DNA from: Leishmania infantum JPCM5
Taxonomy: Eukaryota > Euglenozoa > Kinetoplastea > Trypanosomatida > Trypanosomatidae
Length of the DNA stretch: 64,000 bases
Assembly: GCF_000002875.2 (NCBI RefSeq)
Contig: NC_009413.2
Location: 997,823 to 1,061,822, forward strand
Direction: 5' to 3'
A model generated the notes under the pieces. The model was not told the DNA's origin, did no database searches, and was given only the letters and a program-made list of their open reading frames with translations. How positions within the stretch are numbered: position 1 is the stretch's first letter; each line of letters opens with the position of its first letter. Of this stretch, positions 54,127-64,000 are shown one piece after another. The position numbers and the translations under genes were made by a program.

Positions 54127-55308
54127 CTAGATCATTCGCTGCAGGTGCGCGTACTCACTCAGACACGCCCGATCCACACGCCGGACCCTACCACTGTTGC
54201 CCCTTCCCTGGCCTTTTTTATTTGGACTTGTGCACGGCTCTCTGTTCTTCCTCGCAAGCCGCGCTTCTCACATGAGGGACACCGCTGACGTTTGGTTTCC
54301 TTCTATTCTGTTCTCCCTTGGAGCTCACCGGTAGACGCGACAGCAGATGCCTAAACGGTTTGCGCTGTGACTCCTTCAAGGCTGCTAGAGGTAGCAAAGG
54401 GGCAAGGAGGAAACAAGCTTTTTTTTTGCGGCGCCTCCGCCTTCTTGAGCGCCTCGCCATCTCTGCGCATCTTTGTTTCTCTGGTGCCTTCACTGCCCGC
54501 TGGCTACATCACTGCCAGGGCATCAGTGAGGAAGAGAGAAAAGGAGGAGGAAGGCTCCTTTTCACACGCGCACTAGCTGGCACAGACTTGCCGCACCTAT
54601 TCACCTACAAAGATATTCACTGCTTCGCCGATGTCGAAAAGTCTCTCTTTGAACAGGTCATTAGCGTCTTTTTCTCAAAGGATCTCTCTTGAGTGGCGTA
54701 TGCAGTGCAGCTCAACTGAGCTGCTCCTTCCTTGCCTTCCTTCTACGTTTTTTTCTAGCGCGTTGTTTCCTCGTATTGTTACTACGATGCCCGTCTAGCT
54801 TCTCGTCTTTTCTCCTCTTATTTGCTCCTCTCTCTGCCACGTGTGCATTTGTGCGCTCCCTCGTTCTCTCTCTTGCAGCTTTTCCACGCTACGTCCTGGG
54901 TTGCATCGTTTCCTTTTCTCCGTCATTCCTTTGGTTTTCACCCCGCCTTACACTTCCCCTTTCCCTCTGTCTCCTCTTATCTCTGGGTTTTCCTGCTGTT
55001 GCTGTTCTTCCTTCTCCCTTTCTTTCTGCCATTTTTCCGGCGGGTGACCAGTTCCGCTGCTGTTTCGACTGTTTGATGGCATTATGGACGCCGTTGTTGT
55101 GCCCGTGTTTGCCTCTGCTGCGTCTTCTGACGTTGGATCTCTTTCGCCCGCTTTCCCTCGGGTGTCGCTGTAACCCACCTTTCCCTCCTTTTTGTTTGTC
55201 TCCCTGCGCATGTTTCGTTACGTCTCCGCGCCTTTGTGAGGGCGGTGCACAGATTCATATCAATGTATATATGCACGTACGGAATTCTGCCCTTTCCCCT
55301 GCTGACAG

Positions 55309-55880
55309 GAGGATATCTCATTGCTTGGTATCTTTGGGTCCAGTACACCCCCTCCCCCCACTCTGCGTGGGGAAGCCAAGCAGCCTCTCCCTATCCCCTG
55401 CCAATGCCGAGCCACCTCTGGTGGTGACAGGGCCAAGTGCCTACGACGTGAGGGGGAGGCCAGAGTGGTTTGCCGCTACGGATGCCGGCGGTCAGGCTGT
55501 GGACATTGTTGCGCTGGAGAGGCCAGCGACGGTGCGCACGCTTCTGCCATCCATGTGATGGGCGAAGTGTCAGCGCGACTCGTACGTATCCCACCCCCGG
55601 GCCTCGCACTGCCCCACTGGTGTGGGGCGCCGGAGTGCGGGACCGCGAGGAGATGCACTGGGTGGCGACCAGCACAAGGGTAGCTGCTGTGAGGCGACCT
55701 GCGATGCGGGGAGGGGGGGGGCGAGTAGAGTTTTGCGTAGGGGCGGTGCTGGGATGACGGAGTCGGCGCATTGCTGTAACACGTGTGCCTAGCGCTGCCT
55801 CGCACCACGCGGATGGGGCCTGAGGTAGTCTGTTAGAGCGAACTCACTTTCTATGGCAGAAATGGTCTACACGTTGAGGA
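55309..55880 (-). repeat. SIDER-like retroposon copy R5 (inverted)
   Basis: Reverse orientation. Its leader end reads like the R1/R2 type but with a 12-bp deletion (ggggcctgaggt instead of ggggcctgtgacaggccctgaggt). Its other end shares the flank gacaggaggatatctcatt with R7. Confidence 0.7.
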
Positions 55881-56492
55881 GCTGAATACCCCTTCTAGTT
55901 TCCGTTGCTTTTCCTGTGCTTCCACCTTCTCTTTCCTCTCTCTTCTCTCTCCCGCGTGTGCGTGTCGTCTCTTTTTCCACTTCTGTCTGCTTCACCCCCT
56001 CTCCACTCCGTACAAGCCACAAGGAGGAAACACAAACGTCTCACTAATTGCGCGACACTCGGACCAAAACAGAAAACGCAAAGTCGACATCCGTCGCTGG
56101 ATGTTGGCAATCACAGGCAACTTTCCCGCTTCCTTTTGTTTCCTTTAGCTCTCTCTATATCTTTCTTGTACGTTGTGTCGTCGTTCTCGTTCGCTTTCTG
56201 TCCCCTACCCTCGGGTCTACGGTCATCACCTTCATCTCTGCACCCACACGTCCAATCCAAAGTACTTTCGCCTGCTGCCATAGCAAAGGGAAAAGAATCT
56301 ATCGAGGGCAAATCGGAAGGGACTTCTCCGTTCTCCTTGCTTCGTGGCGTTTCTTCCTTCCTGCTCTCCTCGTTCAGCTCAGAATCACCGGTCCGTCAGT
56401 AGAAGCCCTCGCAACGCAGTAGGCGGCAGCTTCTTTTCGGTCATTTCAGCATTGCCGACCACGTCGCCGTAGAGTCGGCCTCTTCTCCCGAG

Positions 56493-57692
56493 ATGCGTCT
56501 TTCTACCTCGTCGCATCGTCACAGGCGTGACAAGGAGCGAAACGCAAATAAGACTCACTGCGACCCTGGAGGGCGCTGGAACCGACAAACAACCCCGCCG
56601 CTGCTTAGCCCCAGCTACAATCAACCGTGTGGCCGACTTTTAACGGCCTTTGAGACTCCCTTCTCATATTTGGAGGACTCGGCTTGCTTAGCGGTAGGGA
56701 ACGCTCCCCCCTCCCGATTCCCCACGACTGCAGCGGCCGATGGCACTCACACCGTGTCACACGCCGTTGGTTCCAAGGCTCCGATTCCATCCACACCGTT
56801 TGGCCAGCGCACCACGCTCGCGCACGAGGCGCTCAGCAACTTCCTGGAGATCGGTTCTCATGCGGGCAGGCACCAACACTCGACCAGGAGCGGCCGAAAA
56901 GCGAACGTCATCTCCAGCCCTCTTTTCCCGACAACTGTAGCGTCAACCCCCACGTCCGCTACATGGACAGATGCAGCGCAAGACGCGGCCTTCCCCTCAA
57001 CAACGCGTCTCGACACGGTTACTGTACCTAGTGAATCGCTCAAGTCAAAGCGCGCGGATAGTACCGACGCCGCAACCACGCTTCCTTCCGTGCCACTGAC
57101 GTTCTCGCTTACCTTGATCCCACCGCCCCGGCCGCAGGATGTCGGCAAGCTCGTTGTTGTGCTAGATCTCGACGAGACTCTTGTGTATAGCCGCGACATC
57201 ATCGTCTACAAGCGTCCTGGTGTGATTCAGCTGCTGAGGACGCTGAAGGGCAAGTGCGAGGTTATTGTGTGGACGGCCGGAACGCGAGAGTACGCGCTGG
57301 ATGTGATTCGCACCATCGACTCGGTTGGCGCCGTACAGTACTGCATCTACCGCCACCCCACGTGGTGGACGGGCGACATAGGTTGCACAAAGGACCTTCG
57401 TCTGCTAGGCCGCCCCATGGATCGGGTACTCCTCGTAGACAACACCCCCAGCGTGTTCCGTGCAAACCCGCGCAACTCTCTTCTCGTCGAGGACTTCATT
57501 GTGCCACACCCGAGAGCGTACAACGCACAGGAGAAGACGCTGTCGGTGTTGGCTGACATCTTCGAGCATGTGTTCCGCCGTTTCACCTCCCCATGCATCG
57601 CCGACGTGCTGGCGAGCAAGCGCATCAGCCGGCAAGCCATCCGACTGGAGCGGGGCGGATTTGTGGATCTCAACGTCCTCACCCCCTTTTGA
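56493..57692 (+). CDS. FCP/SCP-type (HAD) phosphatase
   Basis: 399 residues, ATG at 56493. About 215 N-terminal residues are Ser/Thr/Pro-rich and probably disordered. A C-terminal FCP1-homology domain (about 218-385) follows: KLVVVLDLDETLVYS with the catalytic D225-x-D227 pair, the YKRPGVIQLLRTL segment, VIVWTAGTREYALDVI, DLRLLGRPMDRVLLVDNTP (the usual DNSP reads DNTP), and NSLLVEDFI. Known: this family (SCP, Dullard/CTDNEP1, TIM50) dephosphorylates Ser/Thr on proteins such as the Pol II CTD or lipins, using the first Asp as nucleophile. Trypanosomatid Pol II lacks canonical heptads, so the substrate is open. No membrane segment or mitochondrial signal is obvious, which argues against TIM50. 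Confidence 0.85.
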   Translation: MRLSTSSHRHRRDKERNANKTHCDPGGRWNRQTTPPLLSPSYNQPCGRLLTAFETPFSYLEDSACLAVGNAPPSRFPTTAAADGTHTVSHAVGSKAPIPSTPFGQRTTLAHEALSNFLEIGSHAGRHQHSTRSGRKANVISSPLFPTTVASTPTSATWTDAAQDAAFPSTTRLDTVTVPSESLKSKRADSTDAATTLPSVPLTFSLTLIPPPRPQDVGKLVVVLDLDETLVYSRDIIVYKRPGVIQLLRTLKGKCEVIVWTAGTREYALDVIRTIDSVGAVQYCIYRHPTWWTGDIGCTKDLRLLGRPMDRVLLVDNTPSVFRANPRNSLLVEDFIVPHPRAYNAQEKTLSVLADIFEHVFRRFTSPCIADVLASKRISRQAIRLERGGFVDLNVLTPF

Positions 57693-60042
57693 AGCATGGA
57701 TGTGACTTAATCCATTGCCATGTGACCGCCATGCTTGCCGCTCACAGCTTCACCGGGAGAGGGTACAACTGTGCTATCCTCTGTGCCGGGCCCTCCTCCT
57801 GGGTTGTGTACCGTTTTGTGATGTTTCGCTTGCGTCCTCCGCTCCTTCTCCTTTCTCTCCGTATCACGGCGTGCGTGTATGTGCACGGCTGTGTGCGAGA
57901 GCTCGACTGCCTGCCGGGAGGTTGTTGTATTGCTTCGTGATGTGAGGTCCAATTCTCCTTGAACCCTCGTTCACTGTAGTGTCTTCCCGCCTTCAGCGCC
58001 GACTGTACATTTCTCGTATGCATTCCCTTTCCAGTGGAGGGGTTTTGGGGGCTCACCTGTGCGCGCTCTCTCTTTCACTTTTGAGCGTGTGCGTGTTCTT
58101 TTTTTTTCATGTTCCTTGTACTACTGCTAATACTTCCGATTCGATCTTTTTCTTCTATTGTGTTTGTTTGCTGTTTGTGTTTCCGCCATCGCCCCCTCCC
58201 CACTTCTCGACGCCCTCACCGACAACACTGCTCTCTCCCTTGGCTCGTCTCCTTTTACTACCTCCGATCTCTGCTGGGGCTGGGTGCGATGGCTCTTGTC
58301 GCTACACAAAAAAAAACCCAAAACAACGCCAAAACTATCCGGCACCTCTGCGCCCCTCCCCCACCCCCTTACTTGCCCGAAGAGTTTTTTTTTTCTCGTG
58401 ACTTTGCTTCACTTACGATGTCCTCACGTGGTGCCGCTCGTGTTTTTTCTTTTTGCGTTCTTTCCTTCCTGTCTCTTCCTTCTCCCTTTACAGCCCCCCA
58501 TAAGCTTTGCCTTTTTTCTTTTCCCTTCGATTCCTCGTGCTTGGATGGGTGTACCGCACCGAGAGCACAACTGATGCCCATCTCCTTTTCCTTTCCCCCC
58601 TCTCTTCGTTCTCTTGCTAGTTTTGTGGCTTTCACCGTTGCCTAAAGCTCCTTGATGTGCGTGCGTTTCTGTCTGTTGGGCGCTACAGAGAAAGCGAACG
58701 ATAAAGAGGGAGATCCGCGGATGACGCAAACGGAGAAGAGGGGGAACAACGCATATGTGCGTGTGTGGGCTTTCACTCTCTTGTAGAACAAAAACATGAC
58801 CGACACACACAGACACAAACGTAAACTACGAGACCGTCTTCTCTTTGCTTCTTCCTCTTCGTCTTTGCGCTCCAGCCGTGCCTCATCTGTTCTTCCGCCT
58901 TCTCCACAACCTCCACACCACTCACGCGGCGTCTCCGATCCCTCTGGCGTTTTTGTTTCTGCGTTGAGGAATCGCGCCTGAAGGAGGAGGCTGAGGTGCT
59001 GAGTGTAATCCTTGGTGTGCATGCGCCTTCTCCGTCGCACAGCACCCACAGACATGCGGAGGAAAAAAGGAATTCACCCAAAAGCGTTATTGATTCTTCT
59101 CTTTCTTATCTCTCTGGTTTCGCTTGCTTTTCCATCTTTTTTTTTATTCCGTCCCGGCTGATCTCTTCTCCCTCCTTTTCGAGGGCGCTTTGACGCCTGG
59201 ATGACAGGGGGGGACACACACCTGTGTGCGCGGTACCGCAGGGTCCAGTACACCCCCTCCCCCCACTCTGAGTGGGGAAGCCAAGCAGCCTCTCCCTATC
59301 CCCTGCCAATGCCGAGCCACCTCTGGTGGTGACAGGGCCAAGTGCCTACGACGTGAGGGGGAGGCCAGAGTGGTTTGCCGCTACGGATGTCGGCGGTCAG
59401 GTCCTGGTCGACGTGACGGCAGAGAGACTTGCCACAGCGAATACTCTTGTGCTATCCGTGTGATGGGCGAAGTGTCAGCGCGACTCGTACGTATCCCACC
59501 CCCGGGCCTCGCACTGCCCCACTGGTGTGGGGCGCCGGAGTGCGGGACCGCGAGGAGATGCACTGGGTGGCGACCAGCACAAGGGTAGCTGCTGTGAGGC
59601 GACCTGCGATGCGGGGAGGGGGGGGCGAGTAGAGTTTTGCGTAGGGGCGGTGCTGGGATGACGGAGTCGGCGCATTGCTGTAACACGTGTGCCTAGCGCT
59701 GCCTCGCCCCACGCGGATGGGGTTCGCGGCAGGCCCGGTGGGTAGAGCGGAGTTTGGATTCATGCTGTACGGCAGAGAATGGTGGACACGTTGCGGAACC
59801 AAAAAGAAAAGCCTTCGTGTGTATCACTTCTTATCTTGGTTTGCGTTCTGTACGTCTTTTTGGTACTGTCTGCTGAATGGCGGTGCCCACTCGTGCCTCC
59901 GACGCCCCACCTGGGCTTCCGAGCAGTTGTGCCGCCGATCACGACTTTGCGTGCGCATCAAACCCCATCCCACCGCCTGTTTTTGTCCTCCGCCTACCAC
60001 CGCAGGCCGCCTCTTTTTTCTTTCCGCATACAGTCGCATACC
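57693..60042. other. 2.3 kb spacer with SIDER copy R6
   Basis: CT-rich 3'UTR of the phosphatase gene and leader of the acyltransferase gene. R6 at 59197-59806 lies ~240 bp upstream of the acyltransferase ATG. No gene recognised. Confidence 0.6.
59197..59806 (-). repeat. SIDER-like retroposon copy R6 (inverted, mosaic)
   Basis: Reverse orientation, second-type leader. About 70 bp (59390-59460) differ from all other well-conserved copies and look closer to the degenerate copy at 20.2 kb. Located immediately 5' of an acyltransferase gene. Confidence 0.7.
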
Positions 60043-61290
60043 ATGGCACAATACAAGCCGATAAAATCAACTGGGGTCGCTACACCTTACCTTGTCCACG
60101 GCGCGGCAGAACAGTATCTGCGCATTCCATGCGCGGCGTTCTTGTGGTACGCCTTTCTGTCTGGCGCTCTCGCGCCGTTTCTGCGCACCGCGGACGAGGC
60201 GACCGTGGCGTCGTGCCACTTCATCGTGTGGCGCGTCCTTAGATGGGTTCATGCCTACCTGTGCGCGAACGGAGTGTTTATCGTGACGTTGTTCCTTGTA
60301 GAGAACATTCGGTGCCTCATTGCCCCGGGGCCTAGGCAGCTGTCTTTGGCGGACGACTACGAGGAGGGGAACCCGACAAAGGTGGACAAAATGGCCGCCT
60401 TCGAGTACGATACCCCAGCTGACGCGTACGAGCGTGTGAAAATGTTCTGCTTCATGGTAACCGGCGTGGCCTTTGTACGCATCTTTACTGCGACAACAGG
60501 TATCTTCCTAGGCCTCTTCACTGCTAGTGTCGCAGGCTACCTCGACCGCTACGCGCATCCATGGTGGTTTGGCTTCTGGTCCCGGTTGACAGCTTTTATC
60601 TCTATTGTGGCCTTCTCCGTGCTCGGCGTGTATAACGTTCAGCAGTACGGCCAGTTTGCCACCAGATCTGAGTGCAAGATTCTCATCGCAAACCACAGCT
60701 GCGTCATCGAGGTGATTTGGGTCTACGTGATGGGCGGCTTCCCATCCTTCGTCTCGCGCAAGGAGAACCTCTCCTTTTTCTTCTTCGGCAACGTTGTCCG
60801 CGGGAGCTCGAGCATCTTAGTCGACCGAGATGCAGCGACGTCACGAGAGCAGGCCATGACGACAATCCTGCGACGCGCCGGCGACCCCACGGCGCCGCAG
60901 CTGATGATCTTCCCTGAAGGGACGACAGGGAATCAGCAAGCCCTGTTCATGTTCAAAAAGGGTGTGTTCGAGGCTGCAGTGCCGGTGCAGATGGTGTGCA
61001 TTGCCTTTCCCTACAAGCACTTCAATCCTGCCTGGACGGGGCGCGGCGTCGGTGGCAATGGACTATGGGATATTTTGGTTCGGCTTAGCTGCCAGTTTGT
61101 AAACTACGCTGAGGTGCGCCTTCTCCCTGTCTATCACCCAACCGAGGAGGAGAGGAGAGACCCGAAGCTGTATGCCAGCCACTGCCAGAGAATGATGGCA
61201 ACTGTGCTGCGAGAGAATATCAGCGACGCCTCGTTCAGCGACTACAAGGAGGCATTCCGCCACTTCACGGAGCTAAAGAAGAATCGGTGA
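60043..61290 (+). CDS. LPCAT/PlsC-like membrane acyltransferase
   Basis: 415 residues from the ATG at 60043; the longer frame upstream overlaps the end of R6 and is not favoured. Hydrophobic segments lie at about 25-50, 60-95, 130-165 and 180-200. A PlsC domain follows: box I is NHSCVIE (N217, H218, then E223 where the family normally has Asp); box II is near SFFFFGNVVRGSSSILVDRD; box III is FPEGTTGNQQALFMFKKGVF (E292), which resembles LPCAT and GPAT4-type enzymes rather than simple LPAAT. Known: such enzymes re-acylate lysophospholipids at the ER. The H-x4-E replacement is conservative but unusual and may alter or reduce activity. It is not closely related to the two acyltransferases at 9.8-13.3 kb. 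Confidence 0.82.
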   Translation: MAQYKPIKSTGVATPYLVHGAAEQYLRIPCAAFLWYAFLSGALAPFLRTADEATVASCHFIVWRVLRWVHAYLCANGVFIVTLFLVENIRCLIAPGPRQLSLADDYEEGNPTKVDKMAAFEYDTPADAYERVKMFCFMVTGVAFVRIFTATTGIFLGLFTASVAGYLDRYAHPWWFGFWSRLTAFISIVAFSVLGVYNVQQYGQFATRSECKILIANHSCVIEVIWVYVMGGFPSFVSRKENLSFFFFGNVVRGSSSILVDRDAATSREQAMTTILRRAGDPTAPQLMIFPEGTTGNQQALFMFKKGVFEAAVPVQMVCIAFPYKHFNPAWTGRGVGGNGLWDILVRLSCQFVNYAEVRLLPVYHPTEEERRDPKLYASHCQRMMATVLRENISDASFSDYKEAFRHFTELKKNR

Positions 61291-63252
61291 GAGCGAAACA
61301 CGAAAGAGGGTGCGATTCAGGGGTACTGAGGGCGAGCACAGAGTAATCTTTTGGGCACTCCTCCCCTCGCATATACCCAAACTCACGCAGATCTGAAGCT
61401 GCTCTGAATGTGGGGGTGGGTGGGAGGGGGCGATCCGCGTTCGTTGTGTTCGAGATACTTTGCGCATGCCGTGGCGACAGCGAGCCCTCTCGTTTTCGCT
61501 TGCCTCTTTCTGCCTTCTTCAGCAGGATGCGAATGCCTCCGGCTTCCATTTACTTGTCGGGCTGCCGCAGCTCTGCTGTGGCGTACTGGCCGCCGACACT
61601 CTTCATGGGATGGGTACATCAAGAGGCGCTACTTCCGTCGTCCCCGGCGTTGCTGCACCATTTCTTCGTATGCTCTCCTTATGTGTGTGCACGTGGGCAC
61701 TCGATAGACGTGTGCGTGCCCAACTGCTCGTTTGCGCGCGCGGCTTCCTCTTTACTGGGGGGCGGCCCAGCCCACCTTTCAGCTTTTTGACAGTGTCTAC
61801 CCTGGCACGCCCCGATGACAGGAGGATATCTCATTGCTTGGTATCTTTGGGTCCAGTACACCCCCTCCCCCCACTCTGCGTGGGGAAGCCAAGCAGCCTC
61901 TCCCTATCCCCTGCCAATGCCGAGCCACCTCTGGTGGTGACAGGGCCAAGTGCCTACGACGTGAGGGGGAGGCCAGAGTGGTTTGCCGCTACGGATGCCG
62001 GCGGTCAGGCTGTGGACATTGTTGCGCTGGAGAGGCCAGCGACGGTGCGCACGCTTCTGCCATCCATGTGATGGGCGAAGTGTCAGCGCGACTCGTACGT
62101 ATCCCACCCCCGGGCCTCGCACTGCCCCACTGGTGTGGGGCGCCGGAGTGCGGGACCGCGAGGAGATGCACTGGGTGGCGACCAGCACAAGGGTAGCTGC
62201 TGTGAGGCGACCTGCGATGCGGGGAGGGGGGGCGAGTAGAGTTTTGCGTAGGGGCGGTGCTGGGATGACGGAGTCGGCGCATTGCTGTAACACGTGTGCC
62301 TAGCGCTGCCTCGCCCCACGCGGATGGGGTTCGCGGCAGGCCCGGTGGGTAGAGCGGAGTTTGGATTCATGTTCTATGGCAGAGAATGGTGGACACGTTG
62401 CGGAACAAGCAAAAGCAAACGAATGTATCGTTGTGGGCCTCTCTTTCTCGTTTGTGTGCATATGTGCATTCATCTGCAACTGTACTTACTGTGTCTCTCT
62501 TCTTAAGCCTCCTGCCGTCTCTCTCACTTTCGTCCTGCTGCTGATGCTGATGCTTTACGGTGCACGTCGTATTGTTTTTTTTTTCTGAGTGGAAAGGAGT
62601 ACGCAGCACGAAGTGTCGGACGAAGCGAGATAAAAATGGGACAGAGGTGTGGGAGAGGGGAGGGTCGCCTTGTGTGGAGTGGCTGAAGCAGAGACAGAAA
62701 AGAACAAGGACTGCCGAAAAGGGAGATGCTGCCCTGATAAAGGATGCCCATCTTGCGCCACCGCTGACTCCGGAAACATTTTGATTGACCGCAACTGCGG
62801 CACTGATCTTCAAAGAAAGAAAAGCGTCGCAGAGTTCACGAGACCGGTGAGTCCAATAACGAAAGCGTGTGCACTTCCAGTGGGGATAAGGCATGCACCG
62901 ACACCGACAGAGACGCACATTGGCGTGTGCGTACACTCGCATGTGTTGTCGCTGGCTTTCAGCGCGACATAGGTCGTCTCATCAAGCTGGTGCCTTGTAT
63001 GTGTTTGGTGCATCGAAGTTAACGAAGCAGCCATCGCTGTCTGCCTCCTCGTCTTTCTCGGGACCGCTTTTCCTTTCCCTTACTTTTTTTTTCAAATTCG
63101 CACTCTTCACACGCTGCCTCGTTAACGTCGTTGCTTCTCGTGCTACATATGCCACTGAGGCGGAAGGGGCCTCGGCCTACGCTGTGGATGACACATCCGT
63201 ACGTGCACAGGCAGGTAGACAGCACAGCACACTGGTTTATCTTCCCGTCACC
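61291..63252. other. 2.0 kb spacer with SIDER copy R7
   Basis: 3'UTR of the acyltransferase gene and leader of the last gene. Contains R7 (61813-62407). Nothing else recognised. Confidence 0.6.
61813..62407 (-). repeat. SIDER-like retroposon copy R7 (inverted)
   Basis: Reverse orientation, nearly identical to R5 through the core and sharing its gacaggaggatatctcatt flank, but with the second-type leader at its other end (ttcgcggcaggcccggtggg). Confidence 0.7.
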
Positions 63253-64000
63253 ATGGCGTGCTCCGTGGAGGCACAGGCAATCGGCGGCACCNCCAGCGGG
63301 GCCGCCGCCCTCACCTCTCGTCGCCTTTTTCAAGAGCGCATCAACGCGCTCCTCTCGGCACCCATGCCACATTGCCTCCAGAGTGAGTCACAAGGGGACG
63401 CGCCATTTCGAATGGGTTTCATGTCCGCAAGAGAGCGAGCAGGCAGCGGCATGGCAACCGAGCGCTCGCTGCACAGCTCGCACTCCCCTCAGCGCAATGC
63501 CCAAGCCTCCACCGTGCGCACGCTTCCCATCTACGAGGCTCTCCTACAGAAGGGTCGACTAATGCAGGAGCATCGAGAGCGGCTTCAGCAGGAGGCAATC
63601 GAGCGAGAGATGCGTGAGGTGCGGCCTGCTCCACGCGTCGCCGTCTCGCCGGCTCCTCTACCCGTAGAGGCGCCACGCTCCGCACGCCGCCTTCCCCCCA
63701 AGGGTCAACGCATCGAGGACAGACTGCTTCAGAGGGCCAAGGAAAAACACGAGCTTGAGGAGAAGGCTGGGCAGGTGCGGGCGGAGCGCGAGGCTGAGGA
63801 CCTGGCGGTCATCGCCCCCTTTCATCCTCACATCTCAGCCCACGCTCTGGCGACCAAATCCCGTTACAAGGAGCCACCACCCGATCGGGCTGCGTGGCGG
63901 GCGAGACGTTTGGCAGAGCTTGCGCAAATGTGCCAGAGTTCGGGTGCAGAGGTGCTGGAGGAGCTTCAGGATGTGCCGTCCATCAACCCACGCTCTGCGA
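63253..64000 (+). CDS. Unrecognised charged helical protein, N-terminal part
   Basis: The frame from the ATG at 63253 stays open for 249 codons to the window edge. Codon 14 (63292-63294 region) contains the single N; its identity cannot be called, but no frameshift follows. Seen: a Ser/Ala-rich start (MACSVEAQAIGG), then Arg/Glu/Gln-rich helices (LLQKGRLMQEHRERLQQEAI, DRLLQRAKEKHELEEKAGQV), followed by APFHPHISAHA, a pattern (hydrophobic-x-P-x-I) common in trypanosomatid cytoskeletal or flagellar proteins of unknown function. No enzymatic motif is present. A pyrimidine tract at about 63085-63095 could serve trans-splicing. It is probably a conserved hypothetical protein; the C-terminus is outside the window. 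Confidence 0.7.
   Translation, partial: MACSVEAQAIGGTXSGAAALTSRRLFQERINALLSAPMPHCLQSESQGDAPFRMGFMSARERAGSGMATERSLHSSHSPQRNAQASTVRTLPIYEALLQKGRLMQEHRERLQQEAIEREMREVRPAPRVAVSPAPLPVEAPRSARRLPPKGQRIEDRLLQRAKEKHELEEKAGQVRAEREAEDLAVIAPFHPHISAHALATKSRYKEPPPDRAAWRARRLAELAQMCQSSGAEVLEELQDVPSINPRSA

Larger units (their letters stand above)
51637..56492. other. 4.9 kb spacer with SIDER copies R4 and R5
   Basis: 3'UTR of kinesin B and leader of the phosphatase gene. The plus strand is strongly CT-rich. It contains R4 (plus) and R5 (minus) and a TA microsatellite at 54108-54126. A frame at 54318-54692 was considered and not accepted. No other gene recognised. Confidence 0.6.

Noticed and set aside
54318..54692. 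124-codon plus frame with a protein-like end (LFTYKDIHCFADVEKSLFEQ)
   Set aside because: Only the last third looks protein-like. There is no domain or splice signal I can support, and it sits in CT-rich spacer. It might merit a conservation check.
54689..55558. 289-codon plus frame
   Set aside because: Leu/Ser/Phe/Cys-rich translation of CT-rich spacer running into SIDER copy R5; no coding features.
63253..64000. Single N at 63294 as a possible frameshift
   Set aside because: The frame continues for 235 codons after it with consistent composition, so it is an ambiguous base, not an indel.

Overview
This is a kinetoplastid chromosome segment, most likely from Leishmania or a very close relative. 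The evidence is intron-less genes in two long head-to-tail blocks, GC-rich coding sequence, kilobase-scale pyrimidine-rich spacers on the mRNA-sense strand (signals for spliced-leader trans-splicing and polyadenylation), abundant CA/GT microsatellites, and repeated ~550-600 bp elements that look like SIDER retroposons. There is one 100-base assembly gap (5707-5806) and one ambiguous base (63294).

Layout. From 1 to about 41.9 kb every gene is on the minus strand. From about 43.4 kb to the end every gene is on the plus strand. The 1.5 kb between them (41918-43444) is a divergent strand-switch region, the usual place for Pol II initiation in these parasites. It holds a G10 tract, a C8 tract and a CA/TA microsatellite.

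Minus block, in order of transcription from the switch region: COQ7 (ubiquinone hydroxylase), a NAP/SET-like histone chaperone, a helical BAR-like protein, a STE/MAP2K-type kinase, a doubtful small membrane protein, a mitochondrial enoyl-CoA hydratase, a USP5-like deubiquitinase, a low-complexity Pro/Ser/Ala/Gln protein followed by a 9.3 kb gene-free stretch, two paralogous PlsC acyltransferases, the GINS subunit SLD5, a PPP1R21-like coiled-coil protein, and the first 70 residues of an M1 aminopeptidase cut by the window edge.

Plus block: M18 aspartyl aminopeptidase, ribosomal protein L39, two kinesins with identical motors and unrelated tails, an FCP/SCP-type phosphatase, an LPCAT-like acyltransferase and the start of an unrecognised protein. 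The genes do not form one pathway. They are neighbours in polycistronic units, and their control is expected to lie in the UTRs.

The most notable signals are sequence homogenisation and repeats. A 263 bp tract is identical between the two acyltransferases, and a 957 bp tract is identical between the two kinesins, in both cases inside otherwise diverged genes. Seven nearly identical SIDER-like copies plus one or two degenerate ones are mosaics that switch type at a small conserved hairpin. A ~950 bp direct repeat brackets the USP gene, and inverted copies cluster at 52-62 kb. All family assignments come from reading motifs by eye; no database search was run.
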